Positions 35,485-45,024 of a DNA stretch of 64,000 nt are shown piece by piece. The DNA is from Levilactobacillus lanxiensis (GTDB lineage Bacteria; Bacillota; Bacilli; Lactobacillales; Lactobacillaceae). The stretch spans positions 186,001 through 250,000 of the forward strand of contig NZ_BOLN01000001.1 in assembly GCF_016861655.1 (NCBI RefSeq). Direction: 5' to 3'. Position 1 is the stretch's first letter; every line of letters starts with the position of its first letter. The notes beneath the pieces are model-generated. The model was not told the DNA's origin. It did not search any database and saw only the letters and a program-made list of their open reading frames with translations. The position numbers were made by a program, and so were the translations under genes.

Positions 35485-37659
35485 ATGTTCAATGACAAAA
35501 GAGAACGTCCACGATTAACTGACGTAACTCAAGATTCAACTGGACGTCCTAGAAGTCCAGAATCACAATCCAGTCTCAATAATCATAGTCATAGTTTCAA
35601 ATTAAGTACCCTATCCCGTCTCGGTATAGGGGTATCAATCACCGCAATGACAGCTTTGACCTTTGCAGGTATTGCTGCACCACAAATGGCACATGCTGAT
35701 GGTTTCGATAAAACTGTAAATAAGAAAGTAAATGGTGTTCGGTACAAAGACTTCACTACTTATTATTCTGAATTAAAAAAAGATGGGTATGTTGCTAAAC
35801 GTGATTGGGGTAATATTCCTACAAGTAGTCATATTACAGCCCAGTTTTTCCCTGTGTTTAAAGCCGGTAAAACTAAAGTTACATTTAGTAAAGGCGCTAA
35901 AACAGGTAGGCCCGCATCAATTTCATCAAGAGCTGCTGTAACATCAGTTAAAAATACACCAGGTAGCACTATTTATTATAAGAATGTTGGTAAATTCAAT
36001 GGTAAAGTAGTTGATATGTCTTTAAGTATAACTAAGAAGGCTGCAGGCCTTGGTGGTAGAAATGAAGTTTATTTCATGACTAAAAGATTAGGTCTAGCTA
36101 TTCCTAAGAATGCTACAGCTAATTGGACATACGCTGATACCAAGGGTATTTATAGCACTGATACTGGTAGCGCTAAGGTACCAAAGAGTAGATTGCATAG
36201 GGTTAGTGGAGTATCTCGCCAACAAACTGGTGGTAACTTTAAGATTCACTTGTACTATGATAAATCAAAAAAGACAATCCCATTAGATAATGATAATCAA
36301 GTGGGCATTGACTTCATGGAAATGGAATCACCTTGGTTCCATATTAAAGGTCAAAAAGCTCGTGCTTATAGTTATGCTCAACGTGTTTTAGCTTATACAA
36401 AACCAACAATGGTTGGTAATTTTGGTGGTAATGGTTCATCTTCAGCTGACCGTGCTTTGGCCAAGAAGGGTATTCTTGGAATTGAAAAACGAACAACATT
36501 TCCTAGTGGTATTATCGGTAGTGGTATAGACTTCCAAGGTGGTAATGTTAAGCAATCAGTAATGGGTCGTTGGTCAACTGGTAGTATTGACTTTAGTTGG
36601 CGCGGACATGCAGCATTATCAGATATTCTTGAAATTAATGGTGGTACGTACCCGGTTACTCCTCCAAAGTCACCAAAACAACCCGCTCCCAAAAAGTACG
36701 TCGGTCCTCAATCTTCAAAACCATCAACTTACAAAGCAACCAAGTCAGCTCTAGCTGATTATACGAAGACCTTCTCATGGAAGATTGTACAGAAGACTAA
36801 GAAGGCTAAATTCTCTGGCAAGGGGTATACCATCACCGATACGTTACCAAGTGGAACTTCAATTTCATCAGTAACCTCACCTTCTGGTTGGTCCAAATCA
36901 GTTTCAGGTAATAAAGTAACATTTAAGGCAACCAAGAATGTTTATAAGACGACGCATACTTATAACTTCTACGTTGCGTCATCAACCACAAAGTCCCAAG
37001 CTCTACGTCATACCAGTTTCAACAACCATGTCACATCACGACGTAAAATCACAAAATCTAAGTGGCAGACAAAAAACTCAAACACAGCAAAGTGGACGTT
37101 GAAGAACGAAGAAATCAAGGGGTATTTCATTGATTTTGACCATCACGACCATGCTGTTGCTAAGGGTTACGACATCTTCACACCTAAACAAATTTATGAT
37201 TCAGGTGTAACGTCAGGTCAAAAGACGATTACGCCACTAGCGGAAGCAGTAGCGCCAGATAACGGTAAGTTATACAAGCTTGTTCATGGTCCTAATGATG
37301 GTACATATGCAACGCCATCCGAAATGAAGTGGACTTCAGCTAGAATCAAGATTGTTAATCATTATAAAACTGCTACTAGAACTGTAGGGTATACCAAAAA
37401 AGGTAAACCAATTACAGAGTCTTATCAATATTTAGCATATCAGACGTTCCCTAATGGTGACGACAAGCAAATCCACTACTGGTACTACAGAACTAAGTGG
37501 TACCACCAAGTTGGTCACGCTAAGCAAGGTACCGACCCTAACCCTTACACCGATTCAACCGACCCTGATGGTGATTTAATCAAGGCCGATGGTAATAAGG
37601 GTGAGTTCTACCAAATCAACAATTCTTCAGGATCAACACGGAAATTGTGTTTGACTTGA
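35485..37659 (+). CDS. Secreted fimbrial-type protein, probably truncated
   Basis: 724 residues. A long N-terminal region (about 45) precedes the export helix and cleavage near AHAD (about 71). A large beta-rich head (about 80-385) is followed by a Pro/Lys linker and a module resembling isopeptide-forming fimbrial domains (about 415-530: YTITDTLPSGTSISS). The C-terminus ends abruptly in RKLCLT without sortase motif or anchor, and the sequence changes from AT-rich to normal composition immediately downstream; a truncation or frameshift at an island border is likely. Start supported by GGGGTGAG. Confidence 0.8.
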   Translation: MFNDKRERPRLTDVTQDSTGRPRSPESQSSLNNHSHSFKLSTLSRLGIGVSITAMTALTFAGIAAPQMAHADGFDKTVNKKVNGVRYKDFTTYYSELKKDGYVAKRDWGNIPTSSHITAQFFPVFKAGKTKVTFSKGAKTGRPASISSRAAVTSVKNTPGSTIYYKNVGKFNGKVVDMSLSITKKAAGLGGRNEVYFMTKRLGLAIPKNATANWTYADTKGIYSTDTGSAKVPKSRLHRVSGVSRQQTGGNFKIHLYYDKSKKTIPLDNDNQVGIDFMEMESPWFHIKGQKARAYSYAQRVLAYTKPTMVGNFGGNGSSSADRALAKKGILGIEKRTTFPSGIIGSGIDFQGGNVKQSVMGRWSTGSIDFSWRGHAALSDILEINGGTYPVTPPKSPKQPAPKKYVGPQSSKPSTYKATKSALADYTKTFSWKIVQKTKKAKFSGKGYTITDTLPSGTSISSVTSPSGWSKSVSGNKVTFKATKNVYKTTHTYNFYVASSTTKSQALRHTSFNNHVTSRRKITKSKWQTKNSNTAKWTLKNEEIKGYFIDFDHHDHAVAKGYDIFTPKQIYDSGVTSGQKTITPLAEAVAPDNGKLYKLVHGPNDGTYATPSEMKWTSARIKIVNHYKTATRTVGYTKKGKPITESYQYLAYQTFPNGDDKQIHYWYYRTKWYHQVGHAKQGTDPNPYTDSTDPDGDLIKADGNKGEFYQINNSSGSTRKLCLT

Positions 37660-37804
37660 GTTTGGGGTATTCACAGCGCTTTGCTCCGCTTCAATGATCC
37701 CTTCATCCCCACAATCCAACTCATTCCCCTATACCCCACCCCCTAACTACGGTAAACTAGAGGTAATTGTTCCACCTCACAGTCACTCACAAAGGAGTTT
37801 ATCT

Positions 37805-39556
37805 ATGCTTTTAGTTGCATTATTTGGCACCCTGACCGCACTGGGCATGACCATTCTGGCCTGCATTCAGCGGCCCACCCGCTGGCGAATATTAGTCAGC
37901 ACCTACGTGATCTTTTACCTGGTCGCGCTGAGCATCGTCTTCAGCTCGCTGCCCAGCAAGACGCCCGCCAGCCTGATTGGCATGAACCTGATTTACGGCA
38001 TCCTCTACCTGCCCCTGCTCCTCATCAGCAGTCCCCAGGCCAAGGTGGAAGTCGAGCAGAAGGCCAAACGCCCCCGCAATCTTTTTGAACAGAACTTCAA
38101 TTTCCGCCTGCCCCGCATTAATTTCGGCACCAAACTGGCCGCTGGTGTACTAGCCGTGTTAGTGGTCCTCGGCCTGTTTGGATCCCTACAAACGCGCTTT
38201 GGCGTCAAAGCCGTCTACAATTCTCTGCGCATCAAGACCGTGAAAACGGCGCCTCTGCTGGACAAGAACGCCACGCCAATCGCCATTTCGCCCAAGACCG
38301 TCCGTAACAAGATGAACAAGGCGATGAGCACCGTGCCCAACACCTCCTACTACAAGCTGGGCGACCTGCAGACGCAAGTCGTGAAAGGCAAGACCGTCTA
38401 CATCGCGCCGGTCGAGTTCGATGGCTTCTGGCGCTGGCAACGGGCCCGCAACACGCCAGGGTACTTCATCATCGATGCCACCAACGTCAACGCCGAACCC
38501 CACTTCGTTAAGCAATCTATGAAATACACCCCGAGCGCCTACCTCTTTGACGACGCGCAACGGGTCATTTACAACCGCTTCCCCAGCTGGGTTCAGGAAG
38601 GCCAACCCCAACTCGAGGTCAATGACCAGGGTGAGCCCTTCTTCATCCAAACCGTCTACAAGGCGCGCGGCGTTTCCCGCCGGATCAACTACCGTAGCCT
38701 CCACGTGGTCGTGTTAAATGCCAAGACTGGTGCCACCCACCTCTACACGGCGGCCGGTGCCCCCGCATTTATTAATGAATCGATTGCCTCCTCGACCGCT
38801 GCGGAAATGAACCAGATTTTCGGTCGTTACGGCAACGGGTTCTTCAACGCCTATTTCAATAAGACCGGCGTTAAGCTCCCTAACAGCAATGGGACCGAGG
38901 ATGGCGTCACCCCCGTCGCCGACAAGCACGGCAATATTTCCTACTTCAACGACTTCACCTCGCCCAAGACCAGCGCCGACTCGACCATGGGGTACTCCAT
39001 GATCAACGCCCGGACCGGGACACTGACCTACTACACCGGTAAAAATATCGGGGTCATGGACAGTGATGGGGCCAAAAAGATTGCTGAAAAGGAATATGTC
39101 GCTCAGAAATGGTCGGCCACGATGCCAATTATGTACAACATCGACGGCACGCCGACCTGGGTCGTTTCCCTGTTAGACTCCACCGGGGCCTTCCGGAGCT
39201 ACGCCTATATCAAGGCGGCCGACCAAAGCGTCAAGGCCTACGCCACCACGGCGGCCCAGGCGCTGGACCAGTACCGCGTGCAATTAGCCGCGGCCGGATC
39301 CACGGCCAGTTCCACTGCCACCAAACTGACCAAGGTCAACGGTATCGTCACCCGAGTCGCCATCGTGCCCAACGGCAGTACCCAAAGCGTGCTGTTCGCC
39401 ATCAAGGGCAACGATTATCTTTGGTCGGTCGGCACCGGTGACTACCCCAAGGCGGCGCTCCTCAAGGCCGGCGACCAGGTCAAACTGACCGCCAACGTCA
39501 ACAAGCAGGCCAAGACTGGGACCGTGCAGTCGTTTAAGAATGAGACGTTTAAATAA
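37805..39556 (+). CDS. Membrane protein with extracytoplasmic PepSY-like region
   Basis: 583 residues from the ATG at 37805 (AAAGGAG upstream; a longer open frame exists but lacks a ribosome site). Hydrophobic segments at about 2-22, 31-50, 57-76 and 113-135 are followed by a large outside domain. Within it, ..GAKKIAEKEYVAQKW..IDGTPTWVVSLLDSTGAF.. resembles a PepSY repeat, and the final 70 residues form a small OB-like domain (VNGIVTRVAIV). Composition is again that of the chromosome. Similar proteins occur in lactobacilli without known function. Confidence 0.8.
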   Translation: MLLVALFGTLTALGMTILACIQRPTRWRILVSTYVIFYLVALSIVFSSLPSKTPASLIGMNLIYGILYLPLLLISSPQAKVEVEQKAKRPRNLFEQNFNFRLPRINFGTKLAAGVLAVLVVLGLFGSLQTRFGVKAVYNSLRIKTVKTAPLLDKNATPIAISPKTVRNKMNKAMSTVPNTSYYKLGDLQTQVVKGKTVYIAPVEFDGFWRWQRARNTPGYFIIDATNVNAEPHFVKQSMKYTPSAYLFDDAQRVIYNRFPSWVQEGQPQLEVNDQGEPFFIQTVYKARGVSRRINYRSLHVVVLNAKTGATHLYTAAGAPAFINESIASSTAAEMNQIFGRYGNGFFNAYFNKTGVKLPNSNGTEDGVTPVADKHGNISYFNDFTSPKTSADSTMGYSMINARTGTLTYYTGKNIGVMDSDGAKKIAEKEYVAQKWSATMPIMYNIDGTPTWVVSLLDSTGAFRSYAYIKAADQSVKAYATTAAQALDQYRVQLAAAGSTASSTATKLTKVNGIVTRVAIVPNGSTQSVLFAIKGNDYLWSVGTGDYPKAALLKAGDQVKLTANVNKQAKTGTVQSFKNETFK

Positions 39557-39635
39557 ACTCTCTCTCAATAATCTGAACCGGATCAACGCCAATTGCTTTG
39601 TCGATTGACAGGAAAACACAATGAGGTGCGTAATC

Positions 39636-39905
39636 ATGGATAAGCAAACAACCCTAACCATTCGTCTCAACAAGGATGTCAAAAAAGCAGCTATCAAAGT
39701 TGCAGCTGATATGGGACTTGACATAGACACGGTCATCAACTTATTTTTAGCCGAGCTTGTGCGCACCAACCAGTTGCCTTTCAACCCAACTGGTCCAGAC
39801 TTTCCGGCTATTTGGCATGACGATCCACGAGAAATTGCTGATTTTAACCAAAGCATTGGTTTAGCCGATGACGGAAAGAATTATGGTCACGAGCTATCCG
39901 ATTAA
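39636..39905 (+). CDS. Orphan DinJ/RelB family antitoxin
   Basis: 89 residues with the ribbon-helix-helix start (TTLTIRLNKDVKKAAIKVAAD) and MGLDIDTVINLFLAE block. The start at 39636 is preceded by GAGGTG. Unlike the pair at 19.6-20.2 kb, no toxin frame follows: a terminator stands 20 bases after the stop. It may act as a solitary repressor or anti-toxin against a toxin elsewhere. Confidence 0.88.
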   Translation: MDKQTTLTIRLNKDVKKAAIKVAADMGLDIDTVINLFLAELVRTNQLPFNPTGPDFPAIWHDDPREIADFNQSIGLADDGKNYGHELSD

Positions 39906-39923
39906 CACATTATCTGAGTATTC

Positions 39924-39966
39924 AAAATGGTGTCACCCACAAAAATCGGGTGGCACCATTTTTACG
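39924..39966. terminator. Bidirectional terminator between orphan dinJ and repeat A8
   Basis: AAAATGGTGTCACCC / GGGTGGCACCATTTTT. It serves dinJ and, on the minus strand, the ABM monooxygenase transcript that would carry A8. Confidence 0.85.
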
Positions 39967-40011
39967 TTAATATTAGTAACAATCAAAGCACTCACACGGC
40001 CACATCACGGC

Positions 40012-40266
40012 GGGCTAAACCAGCGTTAGCCGCAGGGCTGGGGAAATTGGATTGACTAGAATAGTGTCAGTGACCAGAGGCGGATCAAAGTACCTAGCCC
40101 ACGGGACAACCTTTGAGACCGCTCCTCAGGCTCAAAGTTGAGGTGAAAGCCCGCCCTTCGGCTGGAACCGGCCCCATAGCCAGGCACTTTGAATCCGCCG
40201 CCGGGAACGACCAGTACCGCGGCCAATCCCTATTTTCACCAACCCGGAGGCAACTACCTGGTTTAC
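40012..40266 (-). repeat. Type A repeat, copy A8
   Basis: Reversed copy with both arms (GCTAAACCAGCGTTAGCC ... TTTTCACCAACCCGGAGG). GGCGGAT / ATCCGCC pair here, a compensated change from GGCGGGC / GCCCGCC; the AGCTGAG hairpin is deleted. The left border GGTTTACTCC supplies the stop codon of the adjacent minus-strand gene. Confidence 0.9.
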
Positions 40267-40937
40267 TCCGCCGTAAATGCCAGGCCACCGTGATTGACCA
40301 AGGTGTCGCCCGTCAAAACGGTCGCATCCGCCGTCTGAATCAGCGGTTGGGCTGACGCTTGATACTGCTTGAATCCAGCCGTTTGGCAATGTGCTTTGAA
40401 CGCCGCCAAATCCTGGTAAACCGTGAAAATCACCCACTGATCTGGCGCATCCACGACCTGTCCCACGGCACTGACCTGCAAGCCCGGTTCATCCGCCATG
40501 GCCGCCTGTAAATACGGCACCACTACTGATTGATAGGCGGCCGTCTGCCCTGGCTGTACGGTTAGTTCCATCAGCTGGATAAAGGCCTCATTCGCCGGAC
40601 TACGGTATAACGGCTGCGGTTGTTCCAACAACAATTTCGGTGTCAGGTTCACGACCGTTTGCTGGGTCACAGCGCGTTTGGCGACCGTCCGAAACGCGGC
40701 GAACTGCGGTGAGTGCGCATGAATGTTGTAGCTAGCGTTATCGCGATACACTTCAATGACCCGGTTATGTACTCCGGCCGGGTCCACGTGACTCGTGTAC
40801 ATCGCCAACGTCCCAGGTTCATTTTGAATCGACGTCGTTAAATTTTGGGTCCCCACTGCGGCAAAGTTTTCTCGTTCCGCCGCGGTAATTTCTAACTTGA
40901 ATAAGCGAAATAAGGGGGCACCTAATTGCTTGGTCAT
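40263..40937 (-). CDS. Antibiotic biosynthesis monooxygenase (ABM) domain protein, two domains
   Basis: 224 residues made of two consecutive ABM ferredoxin-like domains (about 1-105 and 110-215), each with the pattern ..EPGTLAMYTS.. / ..EPGLQVSAVG.. and ..YRDNASYNIHAHSPQFAAF.. / ..YQDLAAFKAHCQTAGF... Such proteins oxidise quinones or act in heme or aromatic metabolism without a cofactor. AGGGAGAGAG precedes the start, 15 bases after the acetyltransferase stop. Its TAA lies inside the end of repeat A8. Confidence 0.88.
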   Translation of the reverse strand: MTKQLGAPLFRLFKLEITAAERENFAAVGTQNLTTSIQNEPGTLAMYTSHVDPAGVHNRVIEVYRDNASYNIHAHSPQFAAFRTVAKRAVTQQTVVNLTPKLLLEQPQPLYRSPANEAFIQLMELTVQPGQTAAYQSVVVPYLQAAMADEPGLQVSAVGQVVDAPDQWVIFTVYQDLAAFKAHCQTAGFKQYQASAQPLIQTADATVLTGDTLVNHGGLAFTAE

Positions 40938-40952
40938 CTGCTCTCTCCCTTT

Positions 40953-41543
40953 CTACAGTGACTTGAGTGCAGGCAACGGCTTGATGATGCGCGCGGGCAC
41001 GCCAGCGACCACCGTATTGGCTGGCACATCTTTGGTCACGACCGCCCCGGCCCCAACCACGACGTTGTCACCGATGTGCACGCCACCAATCACGGTCACG
41101 TTGCCCCCAATCCACACGTCGCTGCCAATCGTAATCGGCTTGGTCGTCGTAATCAGGTAGCGACTGCCATCCGGCCGCACGCCGAACCGCTGCGTCGCGT
41201 CCAACGAGTGAGCGCCACAGTACAGCTTCACATCCGGCGCAATAACGACCCGGTCGCCCAGGGTGATGCGGTTGGAATCCTGAAACGTGCAGTTCCCATT
41301 GATAAACACGTCATCGCCAACTGAAATGTGGACGCCATAGACCGCGCTAAACGCCCCATTGATTACGAAGCGTTGCCCGGTTTTGCCAAAGAACTGTTGC
41401 ATGGCATCGGCCCGTTTGGCAGTGTCCTGACTGGTATTGATCACTGAAAGCAGGCTCTTGCCTTTGGTAATCAGGCCCTGCAGTTCGGGGTCCCGGTAAT
41501 CGTAATCCTCACCGGCTAAGAGTTTTTCATGTTCCGTTTTCAA
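40953..41543 (-). CDS. Sugar O-acetyltransferase (LacA/maltose acetyltransferase type)
   Basis: 196 residues: a helical N-terminal cap and a left-handed beta helix with hexapeptide repeats (ITIGSDVWIGGNVTVIGGVHIG), ending with the typical GAGAVVTKDVPANTVVAGVPARII. The probable catalytic His is in LYCGAHSLD. Trimeric acetyl-CoA-dependent enzyme. The start is TTG at 41543 with AAAGGAG 10 bases upstream. It is first in a two-gene unit with the ABM protein. Confidence 0.92.
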   Translation of the reverse strand: MKTEHEKLLAGEDYDYRDPELQGLITKGKSLLSVINTSQDTAKRADAMQQFFGKTGQRFVINGAFSAVYGVHISVGDDVFINGNCTFQDSNRITLGDRVVIAPDVKLYCGAHSLDATQRFGVRPDGSRYLITTTKPITIGSDVWIGGNVTVIGGVHIGDNVVVGAGAVVTKDVPANTVVAGVPARIIKPLPALKSL

Positions 41544-41589
41544 AATAGTCAGACTCCTTTTCGGGTTAAAGATACTTTGGCTAATGCTT

Positions 41590-41856
41590 CTGGGGGTAAC
41601 GAGAATGCAAGGACAGTTCCGTTCCCGGTGGTGGGCTCAAGATGCCCTGCTATGGGGTCGGTTTCAGCCTGTAAAGCGGGCTTCCACCTCGACTTTGAGC
41701 CAAAAATCGGTCTCAAAGGTCGTCCCGCGGACTAGGCTGAGAAAGTCCCCCAGCCAAGACCGCCGACACAGCCGGCCATCTTGGCCCACCTCTGGTCACT
41801 CACATCGACCATGTCATTATCACACCCCTAAACCACTGATGAGTATGTGTTTAACC
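41590..41856 (+). repeat. Type A repeat, copy A9
   Basis: Left end 47 bases from the acetyltransferase start. CAAGATG / CATCTTG and GGTGGGC / GCCCACC pair here, both changed together relative to A1; GGCTGAG faces CCCAGCC (one mismatch). It stands tail-to-tail with A10; the 41857-42078 interval is featureless AT-rich DNA. Confidence 0.9.
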
Positions 41857-42078
41857 CATAAATGTATTCCTTGTTAATAGCTAGTTGGCACTGATTACCA
41901 GCTCTTCGATTCTATTTAGCCCTAGTCAATTTTTATCTATATAAATCTGCTCTTCTAACAAAATTCATCTCCAACATAAACGATCAACCAATAAATGCCG
42001 ACCAGATAAAGCCAGCCGGCATCAATAAACAAATTTATAAGCATCCCAGCACACTCACAACAAACCGGCCAGCCCACG

Positions 42079-42379
42079 GACTAAACAAGTGTCAGCCGCA
42101 GGGCTGGGGAAAACTGGACTGACTAGGCCAGTGTCAGTGACCAGAGGCGGACCAAGGTTCCCGGCTGTGTCGATGGCCTTAGCTGAGGTTTCTCACTCAG
42201 CTTAGCCCATGGGACAACCTTTGAGACCGCCCCTCAGGCTCAAAGTTGAGGTGGAAGACCGCCTTTCAGTCTGGAGCCGGCCCCACAGCAGGGAACCTTG
42301 AGGCCGCCGCCGGGAACGACCAGCACCGCGGCCAGGCCCAGTTTTCACCAGCCCGGAGGCGCGGACAACGGCCAGTTTA
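42079..42379 (-). repeat. Type A repeat, copy A10
   Basis: The most complete copy, reversed: CTAAACAAGTGTCAGCCGC at one end, CACCAGCCCGGAGGCGCG and CCAGTTTAGTCC at the other. CCAAGGTTCCC pairs with GGGAACCTTG. Its left terminus contains the TAA of the amidohydrolase gene. Confidence 0.92.
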
Positions 42380-43285
42380 GTCCATGAGTGCTTGCCAGTT
42401 GGTGGTGAAGATGGCTTGCTGCTGCGTCGCCGTCAAGTCCATATCCCGCACCGCCTGCTCGATCACCGCCGTCGGTCCCACCGGTGGAATTCCAAACGGC
42501 GAATCCGTGCCAAACAGCACGTGGTCCAACCCAAAGAAATCGACCGCAAGTTCCAACGCCTTAGGATTGCCCAGGATAGCAGTATCCACGTAGAACTTTT
42601 TAAAGTCCGCGTAATTTTCGGCTGACTGGATGTACTTGATGCGTTGGCTGAAGTACGGCACCATGGCCCCGGCGTGGTGCACGATAACCTTTAAGCCGGG
42701 ATACTTGCGGAAGTATTTGGCCGCCACAATACCATTCATGGCCTGCGTCAGCTCGTACTCCCAGCTAAAGGTCAGCTCGTTGTCGGTCTTGTGCGTATCG
42801 AAAACGGGATGGAGCCAGATGGGCGCACCGACCGCCGCTAATTTGGCAAAGATCGGTTCGTAGGCCGCGTCCGTGATGGGCTTACCCAATGCTTGGGTAA
42901 ATAGTTGCACCCCAACCAAGGCATCGCTACCGGCCACCTGCTCGTCAATCAGCTGTAAGGCGGCGGGCACATTGTTCAGTGGCAACATAGCCACACCAGC
43001 CGGAAAAATGTCACGGTTGGCGCGGACCAGGTCTGCGATTTCCGCGTTGGCCTGTCGGCAGAGTTCGGCCGCCTGATCCGGACCCACGAAGTCTTCCGGG
43101 TTCAAATTGACCGCGGAAATAATCTGTTGGTGATCCGCTGGCAGACTGGCCCGGTGTTGCGCCACATCCGTCAACAGATCATTTTTCATGTACGGAAAGT
43201 TGTCTAAGATATTCGGGTGAATCGCATTCATTTTGGCTAAAAATTTTGCGGGTAAGACGTGCGCAAAGACATCAATGACCGTCAT
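42377..43285 (-). CDS. Amidohydrolase family protein (ACMSD-like TIM barrel)
   Basis: 302 residues. The sequence follows the metal-dependent decarboxylase/hydrolase pattern: IDVFAHVLP at the N-terminus (one His where the family often has HxH), PIWLHPVF, VIVHHAGAM and FGTDSPFG with the metal-binding Asp. Members decarboxylate or hydrolyse aromatic or amide substrates. GGGGGA lies before the ATG, and the gene starts 12 bases after the NAD(P)H-binding gene. It is last in the detoxification operon. Confidence 0.9.
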   Translation of the reverse strand: MTVIDVFAHVLPAKFLAKMNAIHPNILDNFPYMKNDLLTDVAQHRASLPADHQQIISAVNLNPEDFVGPDQAAELCRQANAEIADLVRANRDIFPAGVAMLPLNNVPAALQLIDEQVAGSDALVGVQLFTQALGKPITDAAYEPIFAKLAAVGAPIWLHPVFDTHKTDNELTFSWEYELTQAMNGIVAAKYFRKYPGLKVIVHHAGAMVPYFSQRIKYIQSAENYADFKKFYVDTAILGNPKALELAVDFFGLDHVLFGTDSPFGIPPVGPTAVIEQAVRDMDLTATQQQAIFTTNWQALMD

Positions 43286-43297
43286 CGTGAATCCCCC

Positions 43298-43939
43298 TTA
43301 GTACCAGCTAGGCTTGTCGCCATCAGTACCGGGCTTGTCCAGGCCCACGCTAGCGTTTTGATACGTGCTGGGGTCGGCGATAACTTTCAGCGCGAAGTCC
43401 GCGACACTCTGCCGAGAAACCTCGGTCCCCTTGAAACCATCGGCCAAGGTCGTGACTTCATAAGCCACCTCGTCGTTGTCGGTCAACCAGGCTGGCCGAA
43501 TTTCCGTGTAGGTCACGCCAGACTTTTCAACCAGCTCACTGGTCCGGCGGAAGGCTGGCAGGTAGGCGCCAATCATCTGTTCGTTCCACTCGCCAAATTT
43601 GCCGGGAACTTCATGGTGCGCGCCCAATGAGCTGATGTAGATCAGGCGTTGCTTACCGGTTTCTTTCATTGCGTCAACCACACTCTGGGTCTGGACATCA
43701 AGGTCCGCGCCACCCAGGTTGGAATAGATGATGTCGGCGTCAGCCATGGCCTTGGCCACGACCGCCGTGTCATGCACGTCGCCATCGACCAGGGTTACCC
43801 GGGGATTGGCGGCCAGTTTATTCAGTCGGTCTGCGTTACGCAAGAACAGTGTCAGCGTGACATCAGTTTCGTCTAATAAACGTTGGGTCAACAGTTGTGC
43901 CATGGCACCATGGGCACCGAGAATCATGATTTTTGTCAT
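43298..43939 (-). CDS. NAD(P)H-binding protein (atypical SDR, NmrA-like)
   Basis: 213 residues with an N-terminal Rossmann motif ILGAHGAMAQLL and the atypical-SDR segment LIYISSLGAHHEV; a canonical YxxxK pair is lacking, as is usual in this group. The start at 43939 has GGAGG 8 bases upstream. It is between the aldo/keto reductase and amidohydrolase genes on one strand. It may be a redox sensor or quinone-type reductase. Confidence 0.9.
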   Translation of the reverse strand: MTKIMILGAHGAMAQLLTQRLLDETDVTLTLFLRNADRLNKLAANPRVTLVDGDVHDTAVVAKAMADADIIYSNLGGADLDVQTQSVVDAMKETGKQRLIYISSLGAHHEVPGKFGEWNEQMIGAYLPAFRRTSELVEKSGVTYTEIRPAWLTDNDEVAYEVTTLADGFKGTEVSRQSVADFALKVIADPSTYQNASVGLDKPGTDGDKPSWY

Positions 43940-44028
43940 GTAAAATTCCTCCAACTATTTTTGATTTAATGAGTCTTTCAGTGTGTGACTGATTTATTCA
44001 GTCCCGCAATAGCTTCATTGTACCCCAA

Positions 44029-44976
44029 TTAGGCCATGGGAGCTTCCCAGGAGCCCTTGGTATCAACATTGGCGGCTTGGGCCAGGGTTTCTAATTGGGT
44101 AATTTCAGCGTCCGTCAACGTCAGGGACATCGCCTTGGCCTCGCTCGGAATGTACTTGTCCTTGGTGACCCCGATGATTGGCGTGGTGCCCTTGGCAATC
44201 GCGTAGGCCGTAGCCACTTCAGCGGCCGAAGCATCTTGTTTCGCGCCAATTGCCTGCAGGCCGGCCGTTAAGGCGCTCACTTGTGGCAGTACGCTGTTGT
44301 AAATGCTTCCGCGCATACTGTCGGCTGGCAGTGGATTGTCCACGTTGTAGCGGCCACTCAATAGGCCTTGTTCGAGCACCATGTAAGCAAAGAACGTGAT
44401 GTCGTGTTCGCGACAGTAGTCAATGATGCCCGCCTCTTCTGAGGAACGGTACAACAGGCTGAAATGGTTTTGCACGGCGGACACCTGAATACCGGCTTCG
44501 CCCAAGATTTCGTTGGCCCGCTTGATTTGGGCTAAATTGTGGTTGGAGACCCCGAAACGCTTGATTTTGCCGCTGTTCACCAGCGGAATCAGTTGAGGCG
44601 TCCATTTTTCAACGTCGGCCGGGTTGTGAATCCAGTAGATGTCGATGTAATCCGTGTGCAGGCGCTTGAGGCTGCCCGCCAGCATGTCAGCGACTTCGTG
44701 ATCGCTGTCGCCCGCAGCCATCTGGGGCGTGAACTTGGTGGACAGTTGGTAGCTCTCGCGCGGATAGTCCTGGAGCAGTTCGCCCAATTTATCCTCAGAG
44801 GCCCCGGAACCGTATGCGTAGGCCGTGTCCCACAGGGTTAAACCCGCGTCCATCGCCGCCGTGACGACCGGCTTCAGGTCCGTAGCCGTCAAATGATTCC
44901 CAAAGACTTGCCCATCCGGCGTGTCGCCCCAAGCCCAGGTTCCTAAAGCAATTTTCGGTTGATTTTCAGTTAACAT
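44029..44976 (-). CDS. Aldo/keto reductase
   Basis: 315 residues of the (beta/alpha)8 AKR fold. The catalytic Asp-Tyr are in LWDTAYAYGSG, Lys in LSTKFTP, and His in YWIHNP. It reduces aldehydes or ketones with NADPH. AAGGAG precedes the ATG. It is immediately downstream of a MerR regulator (48 bases), which probably controls it. Confidence 0.94.
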   Translation of the reverse strand: MLTENQPKIALGTWAWGDTPDGQVFGNHLTATDLKPVVTAAMDAGLTLWDTAYAYGSGASEDKLGELLQDYPRESYQLSTKFTPQMAAGDSDHEVADMLAGSLKRLHTDYIDIYWIHNPADVEKWTPQLIPLVNSGKIKRFGVSNHNLAQIKRANEILGEAGIQVSAVQNHFSLLYRSSEEAGIIDYCREHDITFFAYMVLEQGLLSGRYNVDNPLPADSMRGSIYNSVLPQVSALTAGLQAIGAKQDASAAEVATAYAIAKGTTPIIGVTKDKYIPSEAKAMSLTLTDAEITQLETLAQAANVDTKGSWEAPMA

Positions 44977-45024
44977 ATTTTAAGCGCTCCTTTTTGAGTA
45001 AACTTCGTGTTCATTTTACAATCA

